Part shown: piece by piece, positions 1-6,202 of the stretch
Layout of the letters: each line of letters opens with the position of its first letter
Numbering within the stretch: the stretch's first letter is position 1
Source: an uncultured Lachnospiraceae bacterium
Lineage (GTDB): Bacteria > Bacillota > Clostridia > Lachnospirales > Lachnospiraceae
Reading direction: 5' to 3'
Length of the DNA stretch: 7,559 bases
NCBI GenBank assembly: GCA_945485625.1
Contig: CALYSH010000062.1
Location: forward strand, 1 to 7,559
Notes under the pieces: generated by a model
Told to the model about the DNA's origin: nothing
Databases searched by the model: none
What the model saw: only the letters and a program-made list of their open reading frames with translations
Made by a program: the position numbers and the translations under genes

Positions 1-38
1 ATCAAAATCGATTTCATAATTTTTCCTGCTATTTTCAT
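1..38 (-). CDS. Start of an unidentified gene downstream of the hydrolase (partial)
   Basis: An ATG at 38-36 opens a frame that runs off the left edge; the twelve complete codons read MKIAGKIMKSIL. A GAGGAG ribosome binding site overlaps the stop region of the upstream hydrolase, which ends at 49, about 7 bases before the ATG. The 10-base gap and good ribosome binding site suggest a third gene in the same operon. The short basic then hydrophobic start would fit a signal peptide or membrane anchor like that of the hydrolase, but too little is present to assign a family. Confidence 0.5.
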   Translation of the reverse strand, partial: MKIAGKIMKSIL

Positions 39-48
39 CTCTTTCTCC

Positions 49-1011
49 TCACTTTACCGGCAAATAGGTATTCAGATATTCTTCTACAGTGTCCATCCAC
101 TGTGCATAAATCTTGGTGTCATTCTGCAATCCGTGCCCGGAATGAGGAAATTCGAAATACTTGTAGTCCACACCGTGTTCTTCCAATGCTGCCTTCAAAG
201 GGAGGGAAGCAAGGAACGGCTGCATTTTATCATGGGTGCCGTAGGCAACCACCGTTGCGGGAGAATCGGCTGTGACCCAATCCGCAGCGGAAATCGGTTT
301 GACCTTTTCGAGATATGAGCCATCTGCGACTTCCGCAGGGGTAATTTCCGTTCCCGCCATCACAGAAAACAGTCCTGCACAGGCTTCATCACTCTGATCC
401 AGTCCGAAAACGCCCCAATCCTCCTGATAGAAGCTGGCAGGGCCAACGCCACCGAAGGTCAGCACAACCGGAACAGGAGCTTGTGCTGCGTCACGGTAAG
501 CATAAATCATGGCCAGGGCATGACCGGCAGAACCGCCGCCGATTGCCATTTTGCCGATTTTGTAGCCCAGCTTTTCCGCTTCGGCAATCACAGAGGGGAT
601 GCTGTCCCGAATTTCAACAGACTGGCTGTATACGCTGGCCGTGGGATTTTCTTCGTTGAACAAGGTGTAGTTGATACCGGCAGCAACATAACCCTTGGAG
701 CAGAGCCATTGCAGCATTTCCGCATCCCCGGATTTGTCCCCAGAAGTAAAGCCACCCGGATGGAGATAGACCACAAGGCCGTAGTTTTCTTTACTGTCAT
801 CAGCAGGCAGATACAGGTCAAACTTGTTTGCCTCTTTTTCTCCGTAGACCAAGTCTGTATGTACCGTACCGACAGAATCATTCCACTTCACAGAGTATTT
901 CCCGCCCAGGGGATCTTGTGTCAGCTTCATAACCGCAGACAACGCAAACACCACAATGAAAAGCACCACATAGAGCAGTCCCCACAGCACTTTTCGCACC
1001 CCTTTCCTCAT
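49..1011 (-). CDS. Membrane-anchored alpha/beta hydrolase (esterase/lipase-like)
   Basis: A 320-residue serine hydrolase of the HSL/BD-FAE-like alpha/beta fold, probably acting on an ester at the outer face of the membrane; the substrate is unknown. Residues 8-29 are a hydrophobic helix behind a basic start (MRKGVRK), a likely signal anchor. HPGG at 84-87 is the oxyanion-hole motif. GGSAG at 159-163 is the nucleophile elbow with Ser161. Asp261 (GTHD) and His293 (SGHG) sit where the rest of the triad is expected. The start at 1011 was chosen because GGAGGG lies 8-9 bases upstream. An in-frame ATG at 1206 would add 65 cysteine- and arginine-rich residues that are a shadow of the upstream small gene. 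The ATG overlaps the stop of that small gene (ATGA), which implies translational coupling. The pair faces away from the TetR gene, which probably controls it. Confidence 0.85.
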   Translation of the reverse strand: MRKGVRKVLWGLLYVVLFIVVFALSAVMKLTQDPLGGKYSVKWNDSVGTVHTDLVYGEKEANKFDLYLPADDSKENYGLVVYLHPGGFTSGDKSGDAEMLQWLCSKGYVAAGINYTLFNEENPTASVYSQSVEIRDSIPSVIAEAEKLGYKIGKMAIGGGSAGHALAMIYAYRDAAQAPVPVVLTFGGVGPASFYQEDWGVFGLDQSDEACAGLFSVMAGTEITPAEVADGSYLEKVKPISAADWVTADSPATVVAYGTHDKMQPFLASLPLKAALEEHGVDYKYFEFPHSGHGLQNDTKIYAQWMDTVEEYLNTYLPVK

Positions 1012-1142
1012 AGAAAATTCCCTCCAAACAGCGTACCGCCCAGCAGCAGGTTCAGAAAGGCTCGCACAGCCAATCGCCTCAGTGCGAAGGCAACGACAAC
1101 AATTACAGCAATGATAATCAACCGTTTTGTCATAACGGACAT
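1008..1142 (-). CDS. 44-residue membrane peptide coupled to the hydrolase
   Basis: A short frame of 44 codons starts at the ATG at 1142-1140, preceded by a full AAGGAGG site 7 bases upstream, and ends in a TGA that overlaps the hydrolase ATG by the ATGA arrangement. The product begins MSVMTKRL, continues with a strongly hydrophobic stretch (about residues 8-21, rich in I/V/A), then a basic RRLAVR segment and a second hydrophobic, glycine-rich tail (LLLGGTLFGG). This fits a one-span or hairpin membrane peptide. I do not recognise a family. The strong ribosome binding site and coupling argue it is translated. It could be a partner of the hydrolase, or a leader whose translation opens the hydrolase start. 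Confidence 0.65.
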   Translation of the reverse strand: MSVMTKRLIIIAVIVVVAFALRRLAVRAFLNLLLGGTLFGGNFL

Positions 1143-1168
1143 GGATTTTCCTCCTTGATATTTTTTCC

Positions 1169-1197
1169 TTGACGAAACATTTGTTACGCCTTATACT
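1169..1197 (+). promoter_or_regulatory. Sigma-A-type promoter of the tetR gene
   Basis: TTGACG (1169-1174), a 17-base spacer and TATACT (1192-1197) give a near-consensus -35/-10 pair reading toward the TetR gene. Transcription would start near 1204 and leave an untranslated leader of about 60 bases that contains the inverted repeat at 1224-1248. The -10 region overlaps a possible minus-strand -10, so the two directions may compete. Confidence 0.7.
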
Positions 1198-1223
1198 ATA
1201 CAGCACAGGAGAAAAAAGATAAA
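1195..1223 (-). promoter_or_regulatory. Possible promoter of the membrane peptide/hydrolase operon
   Basis: On the minus strand TATAGT (1200-1195) is a good -10. The hexamer 17 bases upstream, TTTATC (1223-1218), is a poor -35. It directly abuts the inverted repeat at 1224-1248, as expected if a regulator bound there blocks or assists RNA polymerase. The placement rests on the -10 and on the need for a promoter between the divergent genes. Confidence 0.35.
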
Positions 1224-1248
1224 GTCACAATCATAGGCCGATTGTGAC
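1224..1248. promoter_or_regulatory. Perfect 9-bp inverted repeat, candidate TetR operator
   Basis: GTCACAATC (1224-1232) and its exact reverse complement GATTGTGAC (1240-1248) flank a 7-base centre (ATAGGCC). TetR-family proteins bind such palindromes as dimers, and this one lies in the shared control region of the TetR gene and the hydrolase operon. It falls about 20-44 bases downstream of the tetR start point and next to the weak minus-strand -35, so one bound dimer could affect both directions. That the neighbouring TetR protein is its ligand is inference from position. Confidence 0.65.
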
Positions 1249-1266
1249 ATCAAGGAGTCAAAGTGT

Positions 1267-1776
1267 ATGGGATATAATAAAAGAAACGATGAGATCAACG
1301 CCATTACCAAAGAAAGCATTGCTGTTGCCTATTATGAATTGCTGCAAAGTGAGCAGAATATTTCCGTGACCATGATTTGCGAAAAAGCCGGAGTTTCCCG
1401 CAATGCCTATTACCGTAACTTCAATTCCACGGACGAAATCATCCTATATTGCCTGATTTTGAAATGGGCAAAGTATTGTGAAATCAATCCCGTGCCGCCG
1501 GAAAATGGAGAAGTATTGAAGCAAAGACTGATTCAGTTCTTTTATGCGGAAAAAGACTTTGTCCGGGCAATCCAAAAACACGAGAAAGTCTATCTGATTG
1601 AGGAGTTGTTCCGAAAAGTCATTGTCCCGGAAGAAGATATTGGCATGGCGAAATACTTTCTGTATGTGGTTGCTTATTCGGTTTACGGTGTCATCCGGGC
1701 AATGATCGATAACGATTTTTCGGAAACACCGGAGCAGATTCTGGCAATGGGAGAAAATTTCAAGGGAGCAATATAG
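1267..1776 (+). CDS. TetR/AcrR-family transcriptional regulator
   Basis: A 169-residue DNA-binding regulator. The N-terminus (about residues 10-60) has the TetR three-helix fold: a first helix with ESIAVAYYELL, then a helix-turn-helix around residues 32-51 whose SVTMICEKAGVSRNAYYRNF pattern is diagnostic of the family. The rest is an all-helical ligand-binding and dimerisation half with no recognisable effector class. The protein is a little short for the family (usually about 190-210). AAGGAG at 1252-1257 sits 9 bases before the ATG. It is divergent from the membrane peptide/hydrolase operon with a perfect inverted repeat between them, which is the classical layout of a local repressor that also controls itself. 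The inducing ligand is unknown. Confidence 0.88.
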   Translation: MGYNKRNDEINAITKESIAVAYYELLQSEQNISVTMICEKAGVSRNAYYRNFNSTDEIILYCLILKWAKYCEINPVPPENGEVLKQRLIQFFYAEKDFVRAIQKHEKVYLIEELFRKVIVPEEDIGMAKYFLYVVAYSVYGVIRAMIDNDFSETPEQILAMGENFKGAI

Positions 1777-1779
1777 AAT

Positions 1780-1823
1780 AATCACCACAGTTACCTGTAT
1801 CAGAGCAACTGTGGTGATTTTTT
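1780..1823 (+). terminator. Rho-independent terminator of tetR, shared with the mobL end
   Basis: A 13-bp perfect stem (1780-1792 with 1807-1819) around a 14-base loop runs into six T residues at 1818-1823, starting a few bases after the tetR stop codon. The relaxase gene ends at 1827 on the other strand, so the same hairpin lies just past it. The minus-strand tail (TATTCTATAT) is poor in T, so termination in that direction is probably weaker. Confidence 0.9.
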
Positions 1824-1826
1824 GCA

Positions 1827-3527
1827 TTACCGTTCGTAATCTTTTTGCTTTTTCTTCTGCGGCTTCACTTTTTCGGGTTCCTCGTGACGGAGTTGTTTCC
1901 GAACAGAAGGCTTTCTTATATCTTCCCCAAGCATCTTCTTGACTTCCTGTTTGCTTTGGCTCATCTGGTTATAGTCGTATCTATCGCCATACAGATTCTG
2001 AAGCTGATCACTTGCGGATTGTTCCTTCTCTGGTCGCAGTTCCATGCGTGCATCGGTTAATTCATCTGCATCCACATCGGCAGCGGTTTTCGCCAAATCC
2101 CTGTATCTTTCCAGGGTGCTGTCCAGTTCGGCAGTAAATTTCGCTTCCGCCTGTCCCAGAGCTTCCATCTGTGTATCCAGATTCTTTACTTCTTTTTTGA
2201 ATTTGGAGAAGGCCGCATCATCCGCACACTCCATACTGTTCAGAAGCATGGACTTTTCGGATTTCAGTTCCTCCAAATCCTCAGTCAGCGTGGCAACCTG
2301 TTCTGACAATTTCTGATGCTTTATCACATGAACAAAGGACAGAGAATCCTGTTCTGCACGGAGCTGCTTTCGCTCTGCGCTTTTCTCTTTGATTTCCTGC
2401 TTGATTTCCGTATATCGTTCCATGACCGGTTTTACAGCATCCACATAGTCAGAGATTTTTTGCTTGCCGATACGGATATGACTGATACGGTACACAAGAA
2501 CAATCATATTCTCTCGCAGAGTTTCCAGGGCATTTGCCAACTCCGGAATGGAAGTTTTTACTGCATCAGCCAGCTTTTTGAGCTGCGCTTTCAGTTCCCG
2601 GAGAAGGGTGTTGTCTGCCTTGATCTGGCGATTGATTTCGCAGCGGTCAGAAACAATACCCATCGCTTCCAGCTTTCGTGCGTGATAGCCCTCATGGATG
2701 GTGGGCAGTTCGTCCAGTCCCCGTGCGGCGTGACTACGGTGGTCGATCCGGGCGGCTATCTCCGGATACTGAGCCAGATGCCGATTGGTAACAGTTGCCC
2801 AGTTTTCCCGCCAGATGAGCAGCTGTTCATCGCTGTTCCAACGCTGAGAAATTGGATTCTGCCTGCCGTACTTTGTGCTTTTGGGGTACTTGTTTGCTCG
2901 CTCATAGCCATGCTTCTCAGCTTCTGAGGGAGCCATATAGGTCTTTTTTCCTCTGACCTTGTATTGATACTGCTTCTCCCAACCCTCCGCCTGTGCGGCC
3001 TTATACTCGGCAGAGGTAAATCCCCGTTCTTCTCCATCCTTCACACACAGATATTCTTTTTCGGTTTTGTGCTGCCATTTGCCGTTTTCCTGTAAGGGGC
3101 GAACCGTCAGCATAATGTGGGCGTGTGGATTGTGTCCGGGAGGATATGGGTCGTGGATTGCGACATCCGCACACATTCCGTCTGCCACAAAGTTGTCCTG
3201 AATAAATTCTGTGAGAAGGCTCTTCCAGTCTGCTTTTCCCAGCTCTATGGGAAGTGCTACCACAAATTCACGGGCAAGGCGGCTGTCCTTGGTCTTTTCG
3301 TTTTCCTCCACCGCATTCCAGAGAACGCTTCGGTCACTCCACGCAGCCGGGGCGATTGGAGGAAGAAATACTTCCTGCCAGACAAGCCCTCGTTTTCTGG
3401 TGTAATCATGCTGAATTCCATCGTAATCGTTGTATATCTGCGAACAACTCAGATATGCGGAAGCCGCCACAGCAGAGCGCCCAGCCCCACGGCTGATGAC
3501 CTTTGCTTCCAGATGGTAAATTGCCAT
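1827..3527 (-). CDS. mobL: MobA/MobL-family (MobQ) relaxase
   Basis: A 566-residue conjugative relaxase that would nick one strand at oriT, stay joined to its 5' end and pilot it into a recipient. The start MAIYHLEAKVISRG matches the conserved start of the family. Tyr25, in SAYLS, is at the position of the catalytic tyrosine of MobQ enzymes. HNPHAH gives the metal-binding histidines His132, His135 and His137. The block around HRSHAARGLDELPTIHEG (about residues 262-279) is typical of the C-terminal side of the nicking domain. Residues about 295-480 are highly charged and coiled-coil-like, and the tail is lysine-rich. The length fits Firmicutes MobL proteins that lack the primase domain of RSF1010 MobA. 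AAAGGA lies 12 bases before the ATG, a weak site. The gene is last in the backbone operon, downstream of oriT. No coupling protein is in view, so it would depend on a helper element. Confidence 0.93.
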   Translation of the reverse strand: MAIYHLEAKVISRGAGRSAVAASAYLSCSQIYNDYDGIQHDYTRKRGLVWQEVFLPPIAPAAWSDRSVLWNAVEENEKTKDSRLAREFVVALPIELGKADWKSLLTEFIQDNFVADGMCADVAIHDPYPPGHNPHAHIMLTVRPLQENGKWQHKTEKEYLCVKDGEERGFTSAEYKAAQAEGWEKQYQYKVRGKKTYMAPSEAEKHGYERANKYPKSTKYGRQNPISQRWNSDEQLLIWRENWATVTNRHLAQYPEIAARIDHRSHAARGLDELPTIHEGYHARKLEAMGIVSDRCEINRQIKADNTLLRELKAQLKKLADAVKTSIPELANALETLRENMIVLVYRISHIRIGKQKISDYVDAVKPVMERYTEIKQEIKEKSAERKQLRAEQDSLSFVHVIKHQKLSEQVATLTEDLEELKSEKSMLLNSMECADDAAFSKFKKEVKNLDTQMEALGQAEAKFTAELDSTLERYRDLAKTAADVDADELTDARMELRPEKEQSASDQLQNLYGDRYDYNQMSQSKQEVKKMLGEDIRKPSVRKQLRHEEPEKVKPQKKKQKDYER

Positions 3528-3598
3528 TGTGCGTCACCGTCCTTTCGTTTTGTTTCTTTTTCAAAAGAAAATGGCTCTATGCTGTGCATGGGGCATCT

Positions 3599-3797
3599 CC
3601 GCAAAAATCTGCCGATGGCAGGTTTGTGCGGGCAGTTGGTGGAATCCCGATGTTGAAAACAAAGGGATTCGGTATAGGTGGAAACACCGATCACCAACTG
3701 CGTGGACAATGATGACAGTTCCGCAGGAATGCAACATTGTCCATTAGGCTTCCGCAGGAGCCGCATCCGCCTCGCAGAGCGCACGGCCCCGAAGGGG
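3599..3797. repeat. Array of inverted repeats between mobL and oriT
   Basis: This gene-free stretch is packed with adjacent hairpins. 3599-3631: CCGCA/TGCGG outer arms plus CTGCC-GAT-GGCAG. 3632-3701: perfect 10-bp arms GCAGTTGGTG/CACCAACTGC enclosing GAATCCC/GGGATTC (3642-3648, 3664-3670) and GGTG-GAAA-CACC (3677-3688). 3704-3742: perfect 8-bp arms GGACAATG/CATTGTCC enclosing TTCC-GCA-GGAA. 3747-3762: GGC(T)TCC-GCA-GGAGCC. 3787-3797: CCCC-GAA-GGGG. The 10-mer TTCCGCAGGA occurs at both 3719 and 3750. I find no supported gene here. It could be an accessory part of oriT acting as folded single strand, or the structured leader of mobL mRNA. Confidence 0.75.
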
Positions 3798-3799
3798 AT

Positions 3800-3840
3800 A
3801 CCACCGCCCGATGTTATCGGGTGGTGAGTAAGTGCGCCCT
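3800..3840 (+). other. oriT: Origin of transfer (oriT), RSF1010/MobQ type, with nic site
   Basis: TAAGTGCGCCCT at 3829-3840 matches what I recall of the nic core of RSF1010/R1162 and pSC101 origins (TAARTGCG^CCCT), so the cut is expected between 3836 and 3837 on the plus strand. It is preceded, as in those origins, by an inverted repeat: CCCGAT-GTT-ATCGGG (3807-3821), extended by ACCA/TGGT (3800-3803, 3822-3825) across a 3-base bulge, ending 11 bases before the cut. It lies upstream of a MobQ relaxase gene and just past the DUF3847-like gene, the usual place for such a site. The match is from memory; the relaxase type supports it independently. Confidence 0.8.
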
Positions 3841-3864
3841 TCGGGAATACGGAGCTTCTGTACC

Positions 3865-4083
3865 TTAGCCGTTCTCCGCAGCCCCAGCGCTTAATCTACG
3901 TTCCAGTTCCGCTTTCAGAGCATCCAGCTCCATAAACTGCACCTCCGGGAATACGCTTTCCAGAATGGCTCCCTGCTGAATCAGTCTGCGGGTACGCTGT
4001 TTTCGTTCCTTCTGGCGGTTTCTGGCCTCCACTGCTTCCTGTCTGTGCTTCGCCTGTAACGCTTTCTTTTCATTCTCTGTCAT
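3865..4083 (-). CDS. Small basic DUF3847-like mobilization-module protein
   Basis: A 72-residue, highly charged protein. Residues 1-33 are a basic, probably helical segment (KHRQEAVEARNRQKERKQR), followed by RRLIQQGAILESVFPEV and a second helix, LDALKAELERRL. The pattern basic helix, then RLIxxGAxxES, resembles DUF3847 proteins found beside MobL relaxases in Firmicutes elements; this is recognition by pattern only. AAAGGA lies 7 bases before the ATG. The stop codon is 25 bases from the predicted nic core, so the gene directly flanks oriT. Small basic proteins in this position often help the relaxase bind or bend oriT, but that role is inferred here. Confidence 0.65.
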   Translation of the reverse strand: MTENEKKALQAKHRQEAVEARNRQKERKQRTRRLIQQGAILESVFPEVQFMELDALKAELERRLSAGAAENG

Positions 4084-4149
4084 AGTTGTGTCCTTTCTGA
4101 CCGTATCCGGTCTAAATTCTTATTTGATTGGTGCTTAGTTTTGAAAGAA

Positions 4150-4221
4150 ATGGTGCCGGAATTGTTAGAGTGAAAAAGTGTCTTTCCGCTGTATATCAAT
4201 TTGGGAACAATCCGGCACCAT
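4150..4221. repeat. 16-bp inverted repeat with 39-base loop between the rep and mob genes
   Basis: Arms 4150-4166 and 4206-4221 pair over 16 bp with one unpaired A (4161), around a 39-base loop. The outer part is TGGTGCCGGA/TCCGGCACCA and the inner part TTGTT/AACAA. It starts 5 bases past the DnaC-like gene and ends 66 bases before the DUF3847-like start. On the minus strand it is followed by TTCTTTCAAAAC, a poor T-run, and the loop is large for an intrinsic terminator. It may be a protein-binding palindrome, an attenuator or an mRNA-stabilising hairpin. The arm sequence recurs at 7191-7200. Confidence 0.7.
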
Positions 4222-4226
4222 GGGCG

Positions 4227-5075
4227 TCAGATTTCAGTACCGCCTGCCAGGATTCTTCGTGCTTCTTTCATGCTTTCAGCGGCATTTCTCTGTCGGATAT
4301 TCTGATTGTTGATTCTCAGCGGCACACACCGTTCCAATACTCGGTCATAGATACGGGAGCGGGTCAGATCCTGCGGGTTTTTCAGTTCCTCCAAAGTCAT
4401 ATTGGTAGTTACAATCAGCGGCAATTTACTGCGGTACCGACTGTCAATGACATTGAATACCTGTTCCAGAGCAAACTCCGTGCTGCGTTCAATTCCCAGG
4501 TCATCAATAATCAGCAGGCTGTACTGGTTCAGGCTGTCGATATACTGGTTCTTTTCCTCGGAATACAGCCCGGACAAGGCGTTGAGGATACGGGAGAAGT
4601 TGGTCATCAGCACCGGAACACCCTGCTCCAGCAGAGCGTTGGCAATACATCCGGCAAAGAAGGATTTCCCGGTTCCAACATCGCCCCAGAGAAGCAAGCC
4701 GATGGATTTTGCTTTCATTTCGCTCGAATGGGCAACATAGTCAAGAGCTTTCTGCATTTCCGGGCTGTAACCCTTATCATTGGCAAAGGTGTATTCCCGC
4801 AGGGATTTGTCCTGCAAACCGTTGGCTTTCAGACGGGACACCTGATCCAGAAACTCCCGGTGCTTGCGTTCAGCTTCCTCTTTATCACGCTGTTCCTGTT
4901 GACAACGGCATGGCACCGGAACAAGCATTTCCTTTCCAAGAACAGCCAGATGGTGCTGCCTGGGTGTGTTACATTTCGCACAGTAGATAAGGTGATCCGC
5001 TTCATTGCGGTATTCATCTTCCTGCAAAGGGCGGTCAGAAAAGATATTCTGAATGGTGTCAGTGATTTGGTTCAT
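4227..5075 (-). CDS. DnaC/IstB-like AAA+ ATPase, helicase loader
   Basis: A 282-residue AAA+ ATPase that would load the host replicative helicase at the element's origin. The N-terminal part has a zinc-ribbon pattern: Cys32-x2-Cys35 and Cys56-x-Cys58. The ATPase core has Walker A GDVGTGKS (131-138), Walker B LLIIDD (187-192), a sensor-I-like TTN (223-225) and a TRSRIYDR segment (about 238-245) with arginine-finger candidates, as in DnaC/DnaI proteins. AAGGAGG lies 9 bases before the ATG, inside the end of the RepA gene, and the two genes overlap as ATGA. A transposase-helper (IstB) role is unlikely because no IS21 transposase is adjacent and the partner is a replication initiator. Confidence 0.88.
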   Translation of the reverse strand: MNQITDTIQNIFSDRPLQEDEYRNEADHLIYCAKCNTPRQHHLAVLGKEMLVPVPCRCQQEQRDKEEAERKHREFLDQVSRLKANGLQDKSLREYTFANDKGYSPEMQKALDYVAHSSEMKAKSIGLLLWGDVGTGKSFFAGCIANALLEQGVPVLMTNFSRILNALSGLYSEEKNQYIDSLNQYSLLIIDDLGIERSTEFALEQVFNVIDSRYRSKLPLIVTTNMTLEELKNPQDLTRSRIYDRVLERCVPLRINNQNIRQRNAAESMKEARRILAGGTEI

Positions 5076-5791
5076 AGGCTTTCGTCCTCCTTACATTCAT
5101 AGCTGCGTCTTACGGGAGCCGGGTGATCCTGCGTGTACCAGCTGTGAATCGTGGCAGCATGATCTTGATACTGCTTGCCGCTGGAGCGCATATAGCCGGA
5201 CAGCTTTTCAATATATTCCCGGTACAGAGGAACTTCCCTCTGAAGCTGTATCAGTTCCTTTTCACTCAGGAAAACATTTTGATATTTTCCGTAAGCGGTG
5301 CGAGCAGCCTTACTCCCTTGTTTCTTTATCTTGTTATTGTTCTTTTCGTTATTACTTCCGGACAGCTTTCTTTCCCTTACAGAGACAGTTTCCTGTCCAT
5401 CAGATGGATTGTTTTCTGTCTGTATCGGGGAAAGATTTCTGTCCTTCTGCGGCATATACTCCGGTGGGATTTTCACATAGATTTTGTTTGCCATGCCGGG
5501 GCCTTGCCGCTTCCGGTAAATCAATTCCGATTTTTCCAGAGCTGACAGCGCTGTTTTCACGGACATTTCGCTTTTGTGCATGACCTCCGCCAAGTCCTTA
5601 ATGGGGAAGAAGATGAACGCACAACCTGCTTCATCTGTCCAGCCCTTATTTTTCTGGGACAGCCTTGCTCGGTCTAACAGCAGCATATACAGGATTTTTG
5701 CCGTTTCACTCAGATGCGTTGTATCCAGCAGGAACCTTGGAAATGCCATATAGGGTGGCAGCTGAGTATCCGGTGTCAGAAAATGTGTCAT
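5072..5791 (-). CDS. repA: RepA_N-family replication initiator
   Basis: A 239-residue initiator with two parts. Residues about 12-108 match the RepA N-terminal winged-helix domain of Gram-positive theta plasmids and related elements: the block LSETAKILYMLLLDRARLS, then GWTDEAG, the FFPIKDLAEVM helix and the wing RKRQGPGMANKIYV. A polar linker rich in N, K and S (about 120-165) leads to a C-terminal helical domain (about 168-222) with YGKYQNVFLSEKEL and HAATIHSWY, a pattern common at the end of these initiators. The start at 5791 was chosen because AAGGAGG sits 7 bases before it; an in-frame ATG at 5815 has no ribosome binding site. It follows the parR-like gene by 36 bases and overlaps the DnaC-like gene, so initiator and loader are made together. 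Its binding repeats are not identified; TCCGGCACCA palindromes are candidates. Confidence 0.88.
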   Translation of the reverse strand: MTHFLTPDTQLPPYMAFPRFLLDTTHLSETAKILYMLLLDRARLSQKNKGWTDEAGCAFIFFPIKDLAEVMHKSEMSVKTALSALEKSELIYRKRQGPGMANKIYVKIPPEYMPQKDRNLSPIQTENNPSDGQETVSVRERKLSGSNNEKNNNKIKKQGSKAARTAYGKYQNVFLSEKELIQLQREVPLYREYIEKLSGYMRSSGKQYQDHAATIHSWYTQDHPAPVRRSYECKEDESL

Positions 5792-5827
5792 GCGTCCACC
5801 TCCTTCCTTTGTCATCAGCGATGCGAG

Positions 5828-6199
5828 TTATTCTCCGAGAAAATCCCAGTCCAGGTCTGCATCTTCTGGTTCTGGAGTGGGAATCACCGCCTGTGGTGCA
5901 ATCTGTGAGATACCAGCCATGCAGCCTGCCAGATAAACCGGCAAACTTTTGTCCATAGCGTTTTCCACTGCAGTTACGATCTGAGCCACAAAGCGTTCTT
6001 CTCGTTCTCTGGTTTCCAGATAGGGGTCATCCTGCTTCTGATAGTAGCGGTCAAAGTAGTCCACCAGAGAAACGGCGATGACCTGGCTGTACGATTTGAA
6101 TTTCTGCTTGTCCATGGGCTGAAGATACTGCCACGCCCGATTCTGTACATCCTTATCCAGATTGAAGCGAAGGTTTGTGCTGCGGATATTCTTGCTCAT
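5828..6199 (-). CDS. ParR-like centromere-binding partition protein
   Basis: A 123-residue protein placed directly after the actin-like ATPase (3-base gap, AAGGAG ribosome binding site overlapping its end). Residues 7-50 look like a ribbon-helix-helix DNA-binding unit: a strand (STNLRFNL), a helix (KDVQNRAWQYL), then a second helix (YSQVIAVSLVDYFDRYY). The middle is charged and helical (ETREREERFVAQIVTAVENAM). The proline-rich tail ends in the acidic DADLDWDFLGE, which would suit contact with filament ends. In type II partition systems the adaptor gene follows parM and its product links the plasmid centromere to the filament. The family call rests on fold pattern and gene order, since ParR proteins diverge strongly. 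A general RHH regulator is the alternative. Confidence 0.65.
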   Translation of the reverse strand: MSKNIRSTNLRFNLDKDVQNRAWQYLQPMDKQKFKSYSQVIAVSLVDYFDRYYQKQDDPYLETREREERFVAQIVTAVENAMDKSLPVYLAGCMAGISQIAPQAVIPTPEPEDADLDWDFLGE

Positions 6200-6202
6200 G
6201 GC

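Noticed and set aside
481..1158. 225-codon plus-strand frame opposite the hydrolase
   Set aside because: Antisense of a gene with an intact catalytic triad; rich in H, F, R and C, as expected of a complementary-strand frame.
1012..1206. N-terminal extension of the hydrolase frame to an ATG at 1206
   Set aside because: No ribosome binding site at 1206. The extension would start within the predicted promoter region and its Cys/Arg-rich sequence is a frame shadow of the 44-codon membrane peptide. The start at 1011 has GGAGGG and a signal-anchor sequence.
2316..2927. 203-codon plus-strand frame opposite the relaxase
   Set aside because: Complement of the coiled-coil part of a well-supported relaxase gene; no own ribosome binding site or motif.
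3553..3570. Palindrome TTTCTTTT-TC-AAAAGAAA as a terminator
   Set aside because: A/T-only stem with a two-base loop, unstable as RNA and only 26 bases from the mobL start, where a terminator would make no sense. Likely a low-complexity purine/pyrimidine stretch.
3449..3784. 111-codon minus-strand frame (GTG start) across the region upstream of mobL
   Set aside because: No ribosome binding site before the GTG, its last third overlaps the relaxase gene in another frame, and the sequence is low in recognisable protein character. The inverted repeats explain the region better.
4128..5102. 324-codon plus-strand frame opposite the DnaC-like gene
   Set aside because: Antisense shadow: the minus strand carries Walker A and B motifs, and no ribosome binding site or family pattern is seen for the plus frame.
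5792..5815. Earlier in-frame start of repA at 5815 (adds MTKEGGGR)
   Set aside because: No ribosome binding site before 5815. The extra codons are the AAGGAAGGAGG ribosome binding site of the start at 5791 read as protein.
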